Source: CAYGDP01 sp964348665
GTDB taxonomy: Bacteria > Verrucomicrobiota > Verrucomicrobiia > Palsa-1439 > CAYGDP01
Assembly: GCA_964348665.1 (NCBI GenBank)
Contig: CAYGDP010000005.1
Location: 62,001-126,000, forward strand
Reading direction: 5' to 3'
DNA: 64,000 bases
Shown: piece by piece, positions 16,675 through 25,218 of the stretch
How the letters are laid out: every line of letters starts with the position of its first letter
How positions within the stretch are numbered: position 1 is the stretch's first letter
Notes under the pieces: generated by a model
Seen by the model: the letters and a program-made list of their open reading frames with translations, nothing else
What the model was told of the DNA's origin: nothing
Database searches by the model: none
Program-made: the position numbers and the translations under genes

Positions 16675-17801
16675 GGTTTGTCAATGCTGCGTCCGAGGGT
16701 CGGCACGTATTCGCGCGCCACGCGGCGACGCATCGCCGCAAATTTGCCGCGCTGGATCGCCTCGCGCACGTCGCTCATCAGTGCCAGATAACAATACAAA
16801 TTGTGCATCGTCAATAATCTTAAGCCGAGAATTTCCTCGGCGTTAAATAAATGCCGCACATACGCCCGCTCGTAATTGCGGCAGGCGTAACAGTCGCAGC
16901 CATCTTCGATCGGCCCGCGAGCCGCTTTCCAACGCCCGGCTTTGATCGCATACGTCCCTCGCCGGGTGAACGCCGTCCCATTGCGCGCGATCCGCGTCGG
17001 CAATGCGCAATCGAACAGATCCATCCCGCGCGCCACCAATTCAACCAATTGCCCCGGCGTCCCCATCCCCATCACATACCGCGGTTTTTCGCGTGGCAAC
17101 CACGGCTCGGTAGCATCCACCGCCGCATATATCTCCGTGTCTTTCTCGCCCACGCTCACCCCACCTACCGCGTAGCCGTCAAAATCCATCGCTACCAAAG
17201 CCTCCGCGCATTTGCGCCGCAGATCCGGAAACGTCCCACCCTGGACGATTCCAAAGACTTGCTGGCCGCGACCACGCTTCTGCTTTCGGCAAACGAGCGC
17301 CCAAAGTAGCGTCCGCCGCACCGCTTCGCAAGCCAAATCGTGGCCGCAATTCGCCGGTGGACACTCATCCAGCACCATCGCGATGTCCGCGCTCAACTCG
17401 CGCTGAATCTTCATCGCCTCGCGTGGCCCCAAAAACAATCGCGTTCCGTCCAAGTGCGATTGAAACGCCACACCCTTGTCCGACACCGTCCGCAATTTCG
17501 CTAGGCTAAATACTTGAAACCCGCCGCTATCGGTCAGAATCGGCCCGTCCCAGTTCATAAACCCGTGCAGGCCGCCGAATTTTTTAATGATTTGCACCCC
17601 CGGGCGCAGCGCCAGATGATATGTATTGCCGAGAATGACCTGCGCTCCTGCCTCGCGCAATTCTTCGGGAGTCATGCACTTCACCGTCCCCTGCGTGCCG
17701 ACGGGCATAAACGCCGGCGTCTCGATGACACCGTGCGTGGTTTTGAGGACGCCAAGGCGAGCCTTCGTCGCCGAATCGGTCTTGAGAAGTTTAAAGCTCA
17801 T
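16671..17801 (-). CDS. tgt: Queuine tRNA-ribosyltransferase (tRNA-guanine transglycosylase)
   Basis: 376 residues. The enzyme exchanges guanine-34 for the queuosine precursor preQ1 in tRNAs with GUN anticodons. The catalytic acids are Asp91 in TDSGGFQVFS and the nucleophile Asp264 in DLFDCALPTR. GGVSVGE (213-219) belongs to the substrate pocket. Zinc ligands are Cys302, Cys304, Cys307 and His333 (CDCYAC and MHNLYCY). All key residues are present. The gene is translationally coupled to yajC and lies 54 bp downstream of proS. Confidence 0.96.
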   Translation of the reverse strand: MSFKLLKTDSATKARLGVLKTTHGVIETPAFMPVGTQGTVKCMTPEELREAGAQVILGNTYHLALRPGVQIIKKFGGLHGFMNWDGPILTDSGGFQVFSLAKLRTVSDKGVAFQSHLDGTRLFLGPREAMKIQRELSADIAMVLDECPPANCGHDLACEAVRRTLLWALVCRKQKRGRGQQVFGIVQGGTFPDLRRKCAEALVAMDFDGYAVGGVSVGEKDTEIYAAVDATEPWLPREKPRYVMGMGTPGQLVELVARGMDLFDCALPTRIARNGTAFTRRGTYAIKAGRWKAARGPIEDGCDCYACRNYERAYVRHLFNAEEILGLRLLTMHNLYCYLALMSDVREAIQRGKFAAMRRRVAREYVPTLGRSIDKP

Positions 17802-17817
17802 AAAGTACGTTTGGATC

Positions 17818-17840
17818 TCAATCCTCCGTTGCGGGATTGA
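17818..17840. other. Small hairpin between proS and tgt
   Basis: TCAATCC and GGATTGA form a 7-bp stem around a 9-base loop in the 54-bp proS-tgt gap. There is no T-run on either side, so it is not an obvious terminator. It could be a processing or attenuation site. Confidence 0.25.
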
Positions 17841-17855
17841 AAGAATAGAATTACT

Positions 17856-19613
17856 CTAACGCCTGGACTCCAAACCGGATTTTACCCGCGCGGCGATTTC
17901 CTTTGCGGCGTCGGCGACGGGCAGCAGCGCGTTTTCTCCATTCGATCGCACGCGCAATTCGATCTCGCTCTTCGCCAGCGATTTTGCGCCGATGGTGACA
18001 CGGAGCGGGATGCCGATGAGTTCGGCGTCGTTGAATTTTACGCCGGGACGTTCATCGCGGTCGTCGAGCAGAACGTCAACGCCTGCCGCTTCGAGTTTGT
18101 CATGCAACTCGGTGGCGACTTCGAGCGGTTTGCCCTTGTCCAGCGCGCAAATGAGAACGTGGAATGGAGCGACGGTCATCGGCCATTGAATTCCTTTCGC
18201 ATCATTGAAGACTTCGACGATGGCCTGTAACGTGCGTGTGACGCCGATTCCGTAACAGCCCATTACGCAAGGATGTTGCTGGCCTTTCTCGTCGAGAAAC
18301 TGCGCGCCAAGTTTTTCCGCGTATTTCGTGCCGAGGATGAAGATGTGACCCAGCTCGATGGCAGGCTGTACGGCGAGCGGCTTGTCGCATTGTGGACAAC
18401 CTTCGCCTGCTGCAGCGAGTCGCAGGTCGGCCCAAGTAGGCTTTGGAATGTCGCGGTCAAAGTTTACATTGCGAAGATGAAAGCTATCTTGGTTAGCTCC
18501 TGTGATCATATTGCTGCTTCCACGCAGGATTTCATCTGCGATTACTGGAAGAGAAGTTTGCGTTGTACTGACAACAGCACCGAGAGATCCAACATGGACG
18601 CCAAGAATGTTAAATACTTCTTGCTGATTTGCCGGTCGAAATGGCTTTCCTCCAAGTAGTGCGGTAAGCTTAACTTCGTTAAGCTGGTGATCGCCGCGAA
18701 GTAAAACCAGATGCGGTTTGTCTTCGACGAAATAGACGAGCGTCTTGATCTGGCGATTCGCAGGGACGTTAAAGGGCGGTTTGGTCAAATCCTCGATGGT
18801 TTTGACGTTGGGTGTGGGGAATGTTTCCACAGGCAGAGACGCCTGTACCGCTATTTCAGAAGATTCAACCTTCGACGTCGCTTTCTCCAGATTCGCGCCG
18901 TAACCGCAAGATTGGCAAAGGGCCATCTCGCATTCACCGACTTCGGCAGGCACAAGAAATTCCTGTGAATGACTGCCGCCCATGACCCCGGTGTCAGCCA
19001 GCACGCAGCGGAGTTTTTCCTTTGGGAATCCGCAGCGCTCAAAGATTCGCTGATACGCGTCGCGCATCGCTTCGTAACTTTTTAAAGCGGTCGCGTCGTC
19101 CACGTCGAAAGAGTAGGCATCCTTCATCACGAACTCTTTGGCGCGCATGAGGCCGAACCGCGGGCGGATTTCGTTCCGAAACTTCGTTTGAACCTGATAG
19201 AAATTCTTCGGCAAATCCCGATAGCTTCGGAGATGATCGGCGACAAGCGACGTAATTACTTCCTCGTGGGTCGGACCAAAGACTAATTCGCTTCCGGTGG
19301 ATGGTTTTGAGCCATTGGCGGGAACGACAGCGAACATGACGTTTTGCGCGGCGTCCCAGCGCGGACCTCGTTGCCACAGCTCCTTCGGACTGAGCGCAGG
19401 CATCAATATCTCGATCGCACCCGCGCGATTCATTTCTTCGCGGACGATTTGGGCGACTTTATTGAGCGCGCGCAGCCCGAGTGGCAGGAACGTGTAGACT
19501 CCGCCGGAGAGTTTGCGGATGAGACCCGCTCGAAGAAGGAGTTGATGACTGACGATCTCCGCGTCTTTCGGCGGTTCTTTCAGCGTCGGTATGAACGTTT
19601 GAGACCAGCGCAC
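17856..19613 (-). CDS. proS: Proline-tRNA ligase
   Basis: 585 residues, the bacterial-type class II prolyl-tRNA synthetase with an inserted editing domain. Motif 1 lies near AGAIEILMPALSP, motif 2 near YQVQTKFRNEIRPRFGLMR, and motif 3 near CYGIGVTRTLQAIVE. The INS editing domain is between about 230 and 390 and includes KTLVYFVEDKPHLVLLRGDH. An anticodon-binding domain closes the protein. It charges tRNA-Pro and clears mischarged alanine. It heads the minus-strand group proS-tgt-yajC-secDF. Confidence 0.96.
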   Translation of the reverse strand: MRWSQTFIPTLKEPPKDAEIVSHQLLLRAGLIRKLSGGVYTFLPLGLRALNKVAQIVREEMNRAGAIEILMPALSPKELWQRGPRWDAAQNVMFAVVPANGSKPSTGSELVFGPTHEEVITSLVADHLRSYRDLPKNFYQVQTKFRNEIRPRFGLMRAKEFVMKDAYSFDVDDATALKSYEAMRDAYQRIFERCGFPKEKLRCVLADTGVMGGSHSQEFLVPAEVGECEMALCQSCGYGANLEKATSKVESSEIAVQASLPVETFPTPNVKTIEDLTKPPFNVPANRQIKTLVYFVEDKPHLVLLRGDHQLNEVKLTALLGGKPFRPANQQEVFNILGVHVGSLGAVVSTTQTSLPVIADEILRGSSNMITGANQDSFHLRNVNFDRDIPKPTWADLRLAAAGEGCPQCDKPLAVQPAIELGHIFILGTKYAEKLGAQFLDEKGQQHPCVMGCYGIGVTRTLQAIVEVFNDAKGIQWPMTVAPFHVLICALDKGKPLEVATELHDKLEAAGVDVLLDDRDERPGVKFNDAELIGIPLRVTIGAKSLAKSEIELRVRSNGENALLPVADAAKEIAARVKSGLESRR

Positions 19614-19671
19614 GCGGGGATATTAGCGGCATGTGCGGCGCAGACAAGAATAAACCGCTAAGATGCAGCGG

Positions 19672-20172
19672 CTATTCGTTCAACAAATCCTGCGGGAATC
19701 CGTCGCGCGGGTCGGTGAGGCCGGCCAGCATCGCCAACTCGCGAAACATCTTGCGCAATGCGCCCGTTTCGGTTTTGGATATTCCGTCCGTGGGGATCAA
19801 ATGAAGTTGCCAGGTTTGACGGTCGAGAGCGACGCTGACAACGATACCGTCCCAAACGGTGTTTCCCGTGGGTTCGCACGAAATTGTGGGGGATTGGCCG
19901 TTAGGAGCAAATGCTTTAATGCTTTCGACGAGACGATCAACGGCTTCCGGGGATACATCGAGTCGTTTGGCAGTCCAATCGGGTTCGATGTTCCCCTTCA
20001 CATCATTCCATCGTTTGGTGAGCAGCTCCAGTTTTGCGGGGCGATCATGAAATCCAAAGGCTTCGAGACGGCCAACAAGCTGGAGGTCACCGCCGCTGAT
20101 TTCGTGATGGCTTGTTACGATGAAAAGCATCTCGAGATGAATGAAATTTCGTATTGGTTCGCTCATTTGCAT
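19672..20172 (-). CDS. Hypothetical protein next to the TIR/SLATT locus
   Basis: 166 residues (160 if translation starts at the second usable Met, MSEPIRNFIHLEM). I do not recognise it. It has no signal peptide or membrane segment. A mixed alpha/beta composition is suggested by ISGGDLQLVGRLEAFGF, WQLHLIPTDGISKTE and the C-terminal MFRELAMLAGLTDP. It is divergent from the first SLATT-like gene, 87 bp away, so the two could share a control region. An overlapping plus-strand frame of similar length looks like a shadow because its composition is less protein-like. Confidence 0.45.
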   Translation of the reverse strand: MQMSEPIRNFIHLEMLFIVTSHHEISGGDLQLVGRLEAFGFHDRPAKLELLTKRWNDVKGNIEPDWTAKRLDVSPEAVDRLVESIKAFAPNGQSPTISCEPTGNTVWDGIVVSVALDRQTWQLHLIPTDGISKTETGALRKMFRELAMLAGLTDPRDGFPQDLLNE

Positions 20173-20259
20173 GCAAGCGTAGCATGGCTTAGAAACGAGT
20201 CAATCACCCGTTTTGTGCGGGCTTGACACGGGCTAGTGCGCGGCTTTATGGGTGGAGCG

Positions 20260-21306
20260 ATGGATGTGTTGCAATTGAGCGTTATTTTTGTACGGACGGC
20301 TGTGGAATCTGGCACAGAGTCCGATGAATCGAGCTGGCCGGCGTTGCGCAACCACGTCCGGCGTGCGCAAAAAGAGGAGGATGAGAAAGCTAAAAAAATG
20401 CAATCGAGCCGGAATTGGATTGCCCGCGGGTTGGTCTGGCTCGGCCCTCTGGCGGTGGCAGTTTTAGCATTGGATATTACATTCTCGCCGGACAACCGAT
20501 TCGAACTATGGCTTTGGTTTATCGAGTTTGCCATTTTAATCACGATGTTGGTTTTAACAGCGCGAGGGCTCGGAAAAAAAACTCACGAGGAGTGGGTGAT
20601 GACTCGATTGCGAGCGGAGTTGTTGCGACGGGAAGAGTATTTGTTTCGCACGCGGCTCGGCCCGTACTTGAGCGACGCCTCTCGGGAGTGGGTTCATCAG
20701 CGCGTCTCCGGGATTCAGACCAGCGACGAGTTGTTGCGATTTACAGCGATGCAGGGCGAACGGCGGGCCAATTGGCATGATGAGTTGGCGGACGCGTGTT
20801 TCGAGAATTCGCAAGCAGTCGTGACGATTGAGCCGGGGTTTGTCGAGTCGTATTTGGATGAACGGCTGGACGATCAAATCAAATATTTTGAAGGACGCAA
20901 GTCCTTCAGCAGAATTCAAGAGTGGCGATTTGAGTTGATCTTGCAATTGGCGCTCATCGCCGCGTTGGTGCTATCCGTGTTGCGGATGATTCCAGATCAC
21001 GGTGAGCCGCTTTACCGAACGATCAGCTTGGTTGGCTTGTGTTTACCCGCATTGTGCAGCGGCATCGTCGCTTGGCACGCAGCGTTTGAATATCGGCGAA
21101 ATCACCGGGCGAGTGAGCAGAAACTTATCGAATTGCGCCAATTGAAATCCGATTTGGAAGCGCTGCACAAGGAAAATGCGGAGAAAACGGCGGGAGGCGT
21201 CTTGCGCATCAAACGCAAGGTTTTGGACACGGAAGCAGTCTTGTCGCAGGAACTCTATGAGTGGTGGCTGATCATTGACGCGGCGGAACCCAAAGCCGGA
21301 ATGTAA
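20260..21306 (+). CDS. SLATT-like multi-TM membrane protein 1
   Basis: 348 residues from ATG 20260; GTG 20236 and ATG 20248 are also in frame. Four hydrophobic segments occur as two pairs: WIARGLVWLGPLAVAVLALD, ELWLWFIEFAILITMLVLTA, then FELILQLALIAALVLSVLRM and ISLVGLCLPALCSGIVAWHA. After the first pair comes EEWVMTRLRAELLRREEYLF, and the C-terminus has DTEAVLSQELYEWWLIID. This arrangement resembles SLATT/DUF4231-type proteins, predicted membrane effectors that sit beside SLOG-domain genes. The same two signatures recur in the next gene. Family assignment is by pattern only. Confidence 0.6.
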   Translation: MDVLQLSVIFVRTAVESGTESDESSWPALRNHVRRAQKEEDEKAKKMQSSRNWIARGLVWLGPLAVAVLALDITFSPDNRFELWLWFIEFAILITMLVLTARGLGKKTHEEWVMTRLRAELLRREEYLFRTRLGPYLSDASREWVHQRVSGIQTSDELLRFTAMQGERRANWHDELADACFENSQAVVTIEPGFVESYLDERLDDQIKYFEGRKSFSRIQEWRFELILQLALIAALVLSVLRMIPDHGEPLYRTISLVGLCLPALCSGIVAWHAAFEYRRNHRASEQKLIELRQLKSDLEALHKENAEKTAGGVLRIKRKVLDTEAVLSQELYEWWLIIDAAEPKAGM

Positions 21307-21363
21307 GCGCAACCATCGGGGGTCTTGACAAGGACGGCGCGGATGTGGATTCTCCGAGTGGCG

Positions 21364-22380
21364 ATGTCCGAGCCCCAAAACAATTCCGCAACTTCATGCG
21401 ACCCGAATTTTGACGCGCTGGAACGCGCTCGCGCGGCGCAGGATGGCATTGCCCGGAAGCATCAGAGCCGGCGGAAAGGATTGGCTTTGGTATTGCTGGC
21501 GTTGAGTGTGATCGCTGTCCTCTGCGGCGCGATGCAAGGTGCTTGGTTTCCGTTGGAGGGACATACGGAATCGCAGAAATTCATCGCGGTCGGCCTGATT
21601 CTCGTCGAGATGTTGGTGTTGGCGGGAATGTTAGTGTTGGACCGCGTGAAATACGCCGAGGCGAAACATCAGGAGTGGGTTGGGGCGCGGTTGCGCGCGG
21701 AGTTGTTGCGTCGCGAAGGGTTCCTCTACCGGGCGCGGGTCGGACCCTATCTCGCGCGGAGCGACTTGGGACAACGCGTTGCGGACCGCATCTCCCAGAT
21801 TTCCACGTCAAAAGATTTGTTGTCTCACCTGTCGTTGCGCGGCGAACACGCGACCTGGCAGGATGAATTGGAAGACGAACGTCATCGAGGCGAGGAAACG
21901 CAGCCGCCGGTGGGCGCCGATCTGAATCAATCTTTCTCATTCTATCGACAACAGCGCATTGCGGACCAGCAGGGATATTTTGACGCCAAGGCGCGCCAGT
22001 TTCAACGGCTGGATTTTCGGCTCAAGGTCGTTGCCAAGACGGTTGTGACGCTGGCGTTATTGATGAGCACGGCCCACTTTTCGCTGCTTTGGGCGGAGCA
22101 GCAACTCGCGCCACTGGCGTTTCTCGCGCATTTTCTTCCCGCGTTGAGCGGCGCGATGATCGCGTGGCGGGAAACAGTCCAGAGCAAACGCCTCAAGATG
22201 ACGTACCGCCGAAAGAGCTCGCAACTGGAAGAATTACAACGGGATTTTCGTCGACTGACCGAAAACCCGTCGCCATTTTTTTTCAAGCGATTGGTCTTGC
22301 GAACCGAAACGGTTCTCTCCCAAGACCTGTACGAATGGTGGTTGGTGATGAACCCCGTGACGCCGGAAGGCGATCATTAG
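21364..22380 (+). CDS. SLATT-like multi-TM membrane protein 2
   Basis: 338 residues from ATG 21364; upstream in-frame starts (21325 TTG, 21343 ATG) exist. It is a diverged paralogue of the preceding gene, 57 bp downstream of it. It shares QEWVGARLRAELLRREGFLY, RARVGPYLARSDLGQRVADR and the C-terminal TETVLSQDLYEWWLVMN. Two pairs of membrane segments are visible (KGLALVLLALSVIAVLCGAM, FIAVGLILVEMLVLAGMLVL; KTVVTLALLMSTAHFSLLWA, PLAFLAHFLPALSGAMIAWR). A basic, helical region follows the second pair. Its last 4 bases overlap the 3' end of the SLOG gene on the opposite strand. Confidence 0.6.
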   Translation: MSEPQNNSATSCDPNFDALERARAAQDGIARKHQSRRKGLALVLLALSVIAVLCGAMQGAWFPLEGHTESQKFIAVGLILVEMLVLAGMLVLDRVKYAEAKHQEWVGARLRAELLRREGFLYRARVGPYLARSDLGQRVADRISQISTSKDLLSHLSLRGEHATWQDELEDERHRGEETQPPVGADLNQSFSFYRQQRIADQQGYFDAKARQFQRLDFRLKVVAKTVVTLALLMSTAHFSLLWAEQQLAPLAFLAHFLPALSGAMIAWRETVQSKRLKMTYRRKSSQLEELQRDFRRLTENPSPFFFKRLVLRTETVLSQDLYEWWLVMNPVTPEGDH

Positions 22381-22961
22381 CGGCGGCGTGGCAATCCTTC
22401 GACGAGGACGCGGCCTTGTTCGCGGCCGAGTGACGTTGGTTCTAGGGTGCCCGGCTTGCGATTTCCCGCGAGGACAATGACGATTGGTTTGTGACGAGCG
22501 CGCGCTTCCGCAATGACCTCTGAAGTTCCACCACGGCCTTGGGCGGGCAGGTTGTCGGACACAGCCAACAACACATCACACCTCGCCACCATCCATGTCC
22601 CAGCACGGGCGTAACTTTCCTCGCGTGACTCGGCAGCGGATAGGATTACAGTCTTTTTTGCCCGAGCCAACAAAGCATCGAAATGAATCCACGATGGCGA
22701 TCCCTCCGGGCCGAAATCTTTTACATATTCCCTTCGCGGCATAGGCAACAGCGCGAGCATCTCGGCCCCGGGCAACAGTAGAATCATTTCCGCACAAACT
22801 CGATCCGCGCCCTCGGCCAATTGCGAGATGACACGAATCTGTCGCCGCGGAAAGGCACTTCGAATCGAGGCAACCGCCTTCTCGATTCCCGAGCGCAAAC
22901 GCTCCAGGTCAGCGAGTATCCGATGGCCAGTAACGGCGATGGTTAACGGGCGCGTTTCCAT
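22377..22961 (-). CDS. SLOG-like nucleotide-binding domain protein
   Basis: 194 residues with a Rossmann-like SLOG pattern: IAVTGHRIL near the N-terminus, VISQLAEGADRVCAE after the second strand, then a long helix and MVARCDVLLAVSDN, ending with GRGGTSEVIAEARA and PIVIVLAG. SLOG domains bind NAD-derived or other nucleotides; in Thoeris ThsA a SLOG domain senses the TIR product. The gene's first 19 bases overlap the end of the TIR gene, so the two are one operon. It is a single-domain protein, without the SIR2 part of ThsA. Confidence 0.65.
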   Translation of the reverse strand: METRPLTIAVTGHRILADLERLRSGIEKAVASIRSAFPRRQIRVISQLAEGADRVCAEMILLLPGAEMLALLPMPRREYVKDFGPEGSPSWIHFDALLARAKKTVILSAAESREESYARAGTWMVARCDVLLAVSDNLPAQGRGGTSEVIAEARARHKPIVIVLAGNRKPGTLEPTSLGREQGRVLVEGLPRRR

Positions 22962-24148
22962 AGAACGGGTTTTGATCCTTTTTGAGTCCCGGTGTAAGAA
23001 TTATTGTCCAAGAACTGATACTTTCCCTCGGTTACCACGCCCGACTTGGAGATAATTTGAAAATTTCCATCCTTGGCGGTATAGCGGCCAGTGTCTTCGC
23101 AGACGGCAACAAACCGATACGGTCCCTGGGGGCTGGTGAACAAATTCAGCTTCCAAGTCTGACCGCTGATCACCAAATCCAAATCCCATCGGGCATCAAA
23201 ACCGCTCTGGGCGATCTGATTGTATTTCCATACGTCACCGTTGGGGTCGATCGGGGGCGGCGAGCCGTACCCAGCCGTCAAAAATATCCAAAACGCGGGT
23301 GGAATGGCATTGACCACGCGCATGGTATCTTTGCCGAGTTGGCCGGCAACGATTCGCGCTGCTTTGCCATCGGGGATGTAGTAGCAGATTTTATTGGCAT
23401 CGAAATGAATCCGACCAGTTTCTTCAATGGTGCATACCCCTCGATATTTCATATCATTGTCTATGCGCGTGGTCATCTTTACCGTGATGGAGTCCGCTGC
23501 TTGCGGCGACATTTCCCATGCGCCAACGAATTTTTGCTCATCCGATTCCGCGGGTGCGACGACGACCGATGGTTTGCCGTCCTGTGTTTGAGGTGGGGTT
23601 ACAATCACGGTTGGCGGTGGGCGAGTGTTCCACCACCAAATTGCTCCGCCGAGAATGACAGCGGCAACGGCCATTGCGCCTGCTTTCGTCAGCTCGCGTT
23701 TTCGCTGCAACCGCGTGTTCGAGCGCAGCATTTTCACGACCCGTTCAATGGCGGAATCGCTGTGTTCGTGGGAATAGGTCACGCAATTGTGGCCGGACAA
23801 ATGGGAAATGGCCGATGGCAATTGATCGGGGGTGGGGATGGCAAAATCCTCGGTGCGCAACAGCACCACGTTGCGCTTGGTGGCAAACGCGTGAACGATT
23901 TCCTGCAGCACCCAGTCGTCCTCGTTCTTGCACCGCTCCAGTGAGTTGGCGGTCAGCAACAGCAAAAAATCCGGGGTGGATTCGATGGTTTTTTTGAGTG
24001 CTTCGTCAAATCGTCCCGACCGAAGCTCGCGCACATCGAGGAACACGTTGTAGCCATGGGCCGTCAGGGAGTTGCGAATCACCTGTGCCAAGGCCGATCC
24101 GCCATCGCGACGATAGCTGATGAACACATCATACGGTTTTTCGCTCAT
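22943..24148 (-). CDS. TIR-domain membrane protein
   Basis: 401 residues from ATG 24148 (MSEKPYDVFISYRRDGG). The TIR domain spans about 5-140: DVFISYRRD, then NVFLDVRELRSGRFDEAL, LLLLTANSLERC, and WVLQEIVHAF, in which Trp79 and the expected catalytic Glu83 of NAD-processing TIR enzymes are present. A membrane helix follows at about 155-173 (AGAMAVAAVILGGAIWWW). A Pro/Thr linker leads to a C-terminal part of about 200 residues rich in Trp and beta-strand-like segments (KFVGAWEMS, GQTWKLNLFT), whose function I do not recognise. With the basic TIR side inside, the tail would lie outside the cytoplasm. The gene forms an operon with the SLOG gene. Confidence 0.82.
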   Translation of the reverse strand: MSEKPYDVFISYRRDGGSALAQVIRNSLTAHGYNVFLDVRELRSGRFDEALKKTIESTPDFLLLLTANSLERCKNEDDWVLQEIVHAFATKRNVVLLRTEDFAIPTPDQLPSAISHLSGHNCVTYSHEHSDSAIERVVKMLRSNTRLQRKRELTKAGAMAVAAVILGGAIWWWNTRPPPTVIVTPPQTQDGKPSVVVAPAESDEQKFVGAWEMSPQAADSITVKMTTRIDNDMKYRGVCTIEETGRIHFDANKICYYIPDGKAARIVAGQLGKDTMRVVNAIPPAFWIFLTAGYGSPPPIDPNGDVWKYNQIAQSGFDARWDLDLVISGQTWKLNLFTSPQGPYRFVAVCEDTGRYTAKDGNFQIISKSGVVTEGKYQFLDNNSYTGTQKGSKPVLWKRAR

Positions 24149-24263
24149 CCGGCCGATTCTAGCGGGGGTATTGGCGCAAACAAGAGCAAATCGAAAAAAT
24201 CGCCGAGTCCAGCGGTTCCGATCCCGCTTGCCGAGACCGACCCCAACTCCCCGTTCAAAAAAG

Positions 24264-24299
24264 TGACATAAATTGTAACGATCGTTACAAATTATGTCA
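24264..24299. promoter_or_regulatory. 36-bp near-perfect palindrome (putative operator)
   Basis: Two 18-base arms meet between 24281 and 24282 with one mismatched pair. The inner 18 bases, TTGTAACGATCGTTACAA, are a perfect palindrome and the outer arms are TGACATAA and TTATGTCA. It lies 115 bp upstream of the TIR start and 104 bp upstream of the divergent isomerase start, with no other gene between. The TGTAAC-CG-GTTACA pattern with a central CG resembles LacI/GntR-type dimer sites. No regulator gene is in the window near it. There is no T-run after it, so it is not a terminator. Confidence 0.65.
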
Positions 24300-24403
24300 T
24301 GGTTATTGAGGGAGGATTTACTTTGTGAAGGCTGGTAAATCATCATTGAGTTGCCGGGCGGTTTTTGCCAATCTGTGCCGTTCAACCGGAAAGGAGATCG
24401 TTT

Positions 24404-25153
24404 ATGCCACCGCCCATTGCGTTGCAGCTTTATTCCGTGAGAGATATTTTGCCGAAAGATCCAAAGGGTGTGATCCGCAAAATCGCCGAGATGGGCTACA
24501 TTGGTGTCGAAACTGCCGGTTTGCCAGGAATGTCGCTCGCCGAATCTGCCAAGTTTTACAAAGAGGTCGGGTTGATGGTGAGCAGCGCGCATTCATCGCC
24601 GCCCATTGGCGATAAAAAGAACGAGGTCCTCGATTTTGCCAAAACGCTCGGCATCAAACGTCTCGTCGGTGGACGTGGTCCTGACGATTTCAAGACGGTG
24701 GAAAAAATCAGGGCGACCTGCGAAGGATTTAATGTGGCAAGCCGGGCGTGTCGCGAGAACGGCCTGGAATATGCGATTCATAATCATTGGTGGGAGTTCA
24801 TCACGCTCGATGGGAAGCCAGTTTACAAGTATATGCTCGAATATCTCGAACCCCATGTCCAGTTTCAGATTGATGTCTATTGGGTGCAAACCGGCGGCTG
24901 CAATCCCGCGGCGGTGTTGAAAGAAGTGGGCAAACGCGCGACCTTACTACACATCAAAGACGGACCATGCGAGCGTGAGAAGGTGATGACCGCTGTGGGC
25001 GACGGCAAAGTGGACATGGGGGCCATCTCCAAGGTTGCGCAGGCGGATTGGTGGATCGTCGAACTGGACCGGTGCGATACCGATATGATGGAGGCCGTAC
25101 ACAAGAGCTACAAGTTTTTAACATCGAAGGGATATACGCGGGGGAAGCGATGA
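24404..25153 (+). CDS. Sugar phosphate isomerase/epimerase (xylose isomerase-like TIM barrel)
   Basis: 249 residues. The ATG at 24404 is preceded by an AAGGAG site at 24391-24396, which decides the start. The protein has the AP-endonuclease-2-like TIM-barrel pattern: IALQLYSVRD, MGYIGVET, YAIHNHWWEF with paired His residues, FQIDVYWVQ and LLHIKDG, where the His, Asp and Glu positions usually bind a divalent metal. Proteins of this type isomerise or epimerise sugars and inositols; the substrate is unknown. The stop overlaps a possible start of the next gene. The palindrome at 24264-24299 is a likely control site. Confidence 0.85.
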   Translation: MPPPIALQLYSVRDILPKDPKGVIRKIAEMGYIGVETAGLPGMSLAESAKFYKEVGLMVSSAHSSPPIGDKKNEVLDFAKTLGIKRLVGGRGPDDFKTVEKIRATCEGFNVASRACRENGLEYAIHNHWWEFITLDGKPVYKYMLEYLEPHVQFQIDVYWVQTGGCNPAAVLKEVGKRATLLHIKDGPCEREKVMTAVGDGKVDMGAISKVAQADWWIVELDRCDTDMMEAVHKSYKFLTSKGYTRGKR

Positions 25154-25218
25154 AAAGCTCCAAACCCCAAACCCCAAACTCCAAAGAACCTTCTAGCACC
25201 AATCTTCAAGCGGCAAAG

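Noticed and set aside
19663..20226. Plus-strand 187-codon reading frame opposite the hypothetical gene at 19672-20172
   Set aside because: Its composition is less protein-like and it has no recognisable segment; the minus-strand frame is preferred, with low confidence.
24149..24592. Longer N-terminus for the TIR protein
   Set aside because: It crosses the palindrome and the isomerase start, and the TIR fold begins right after ATG 24148.
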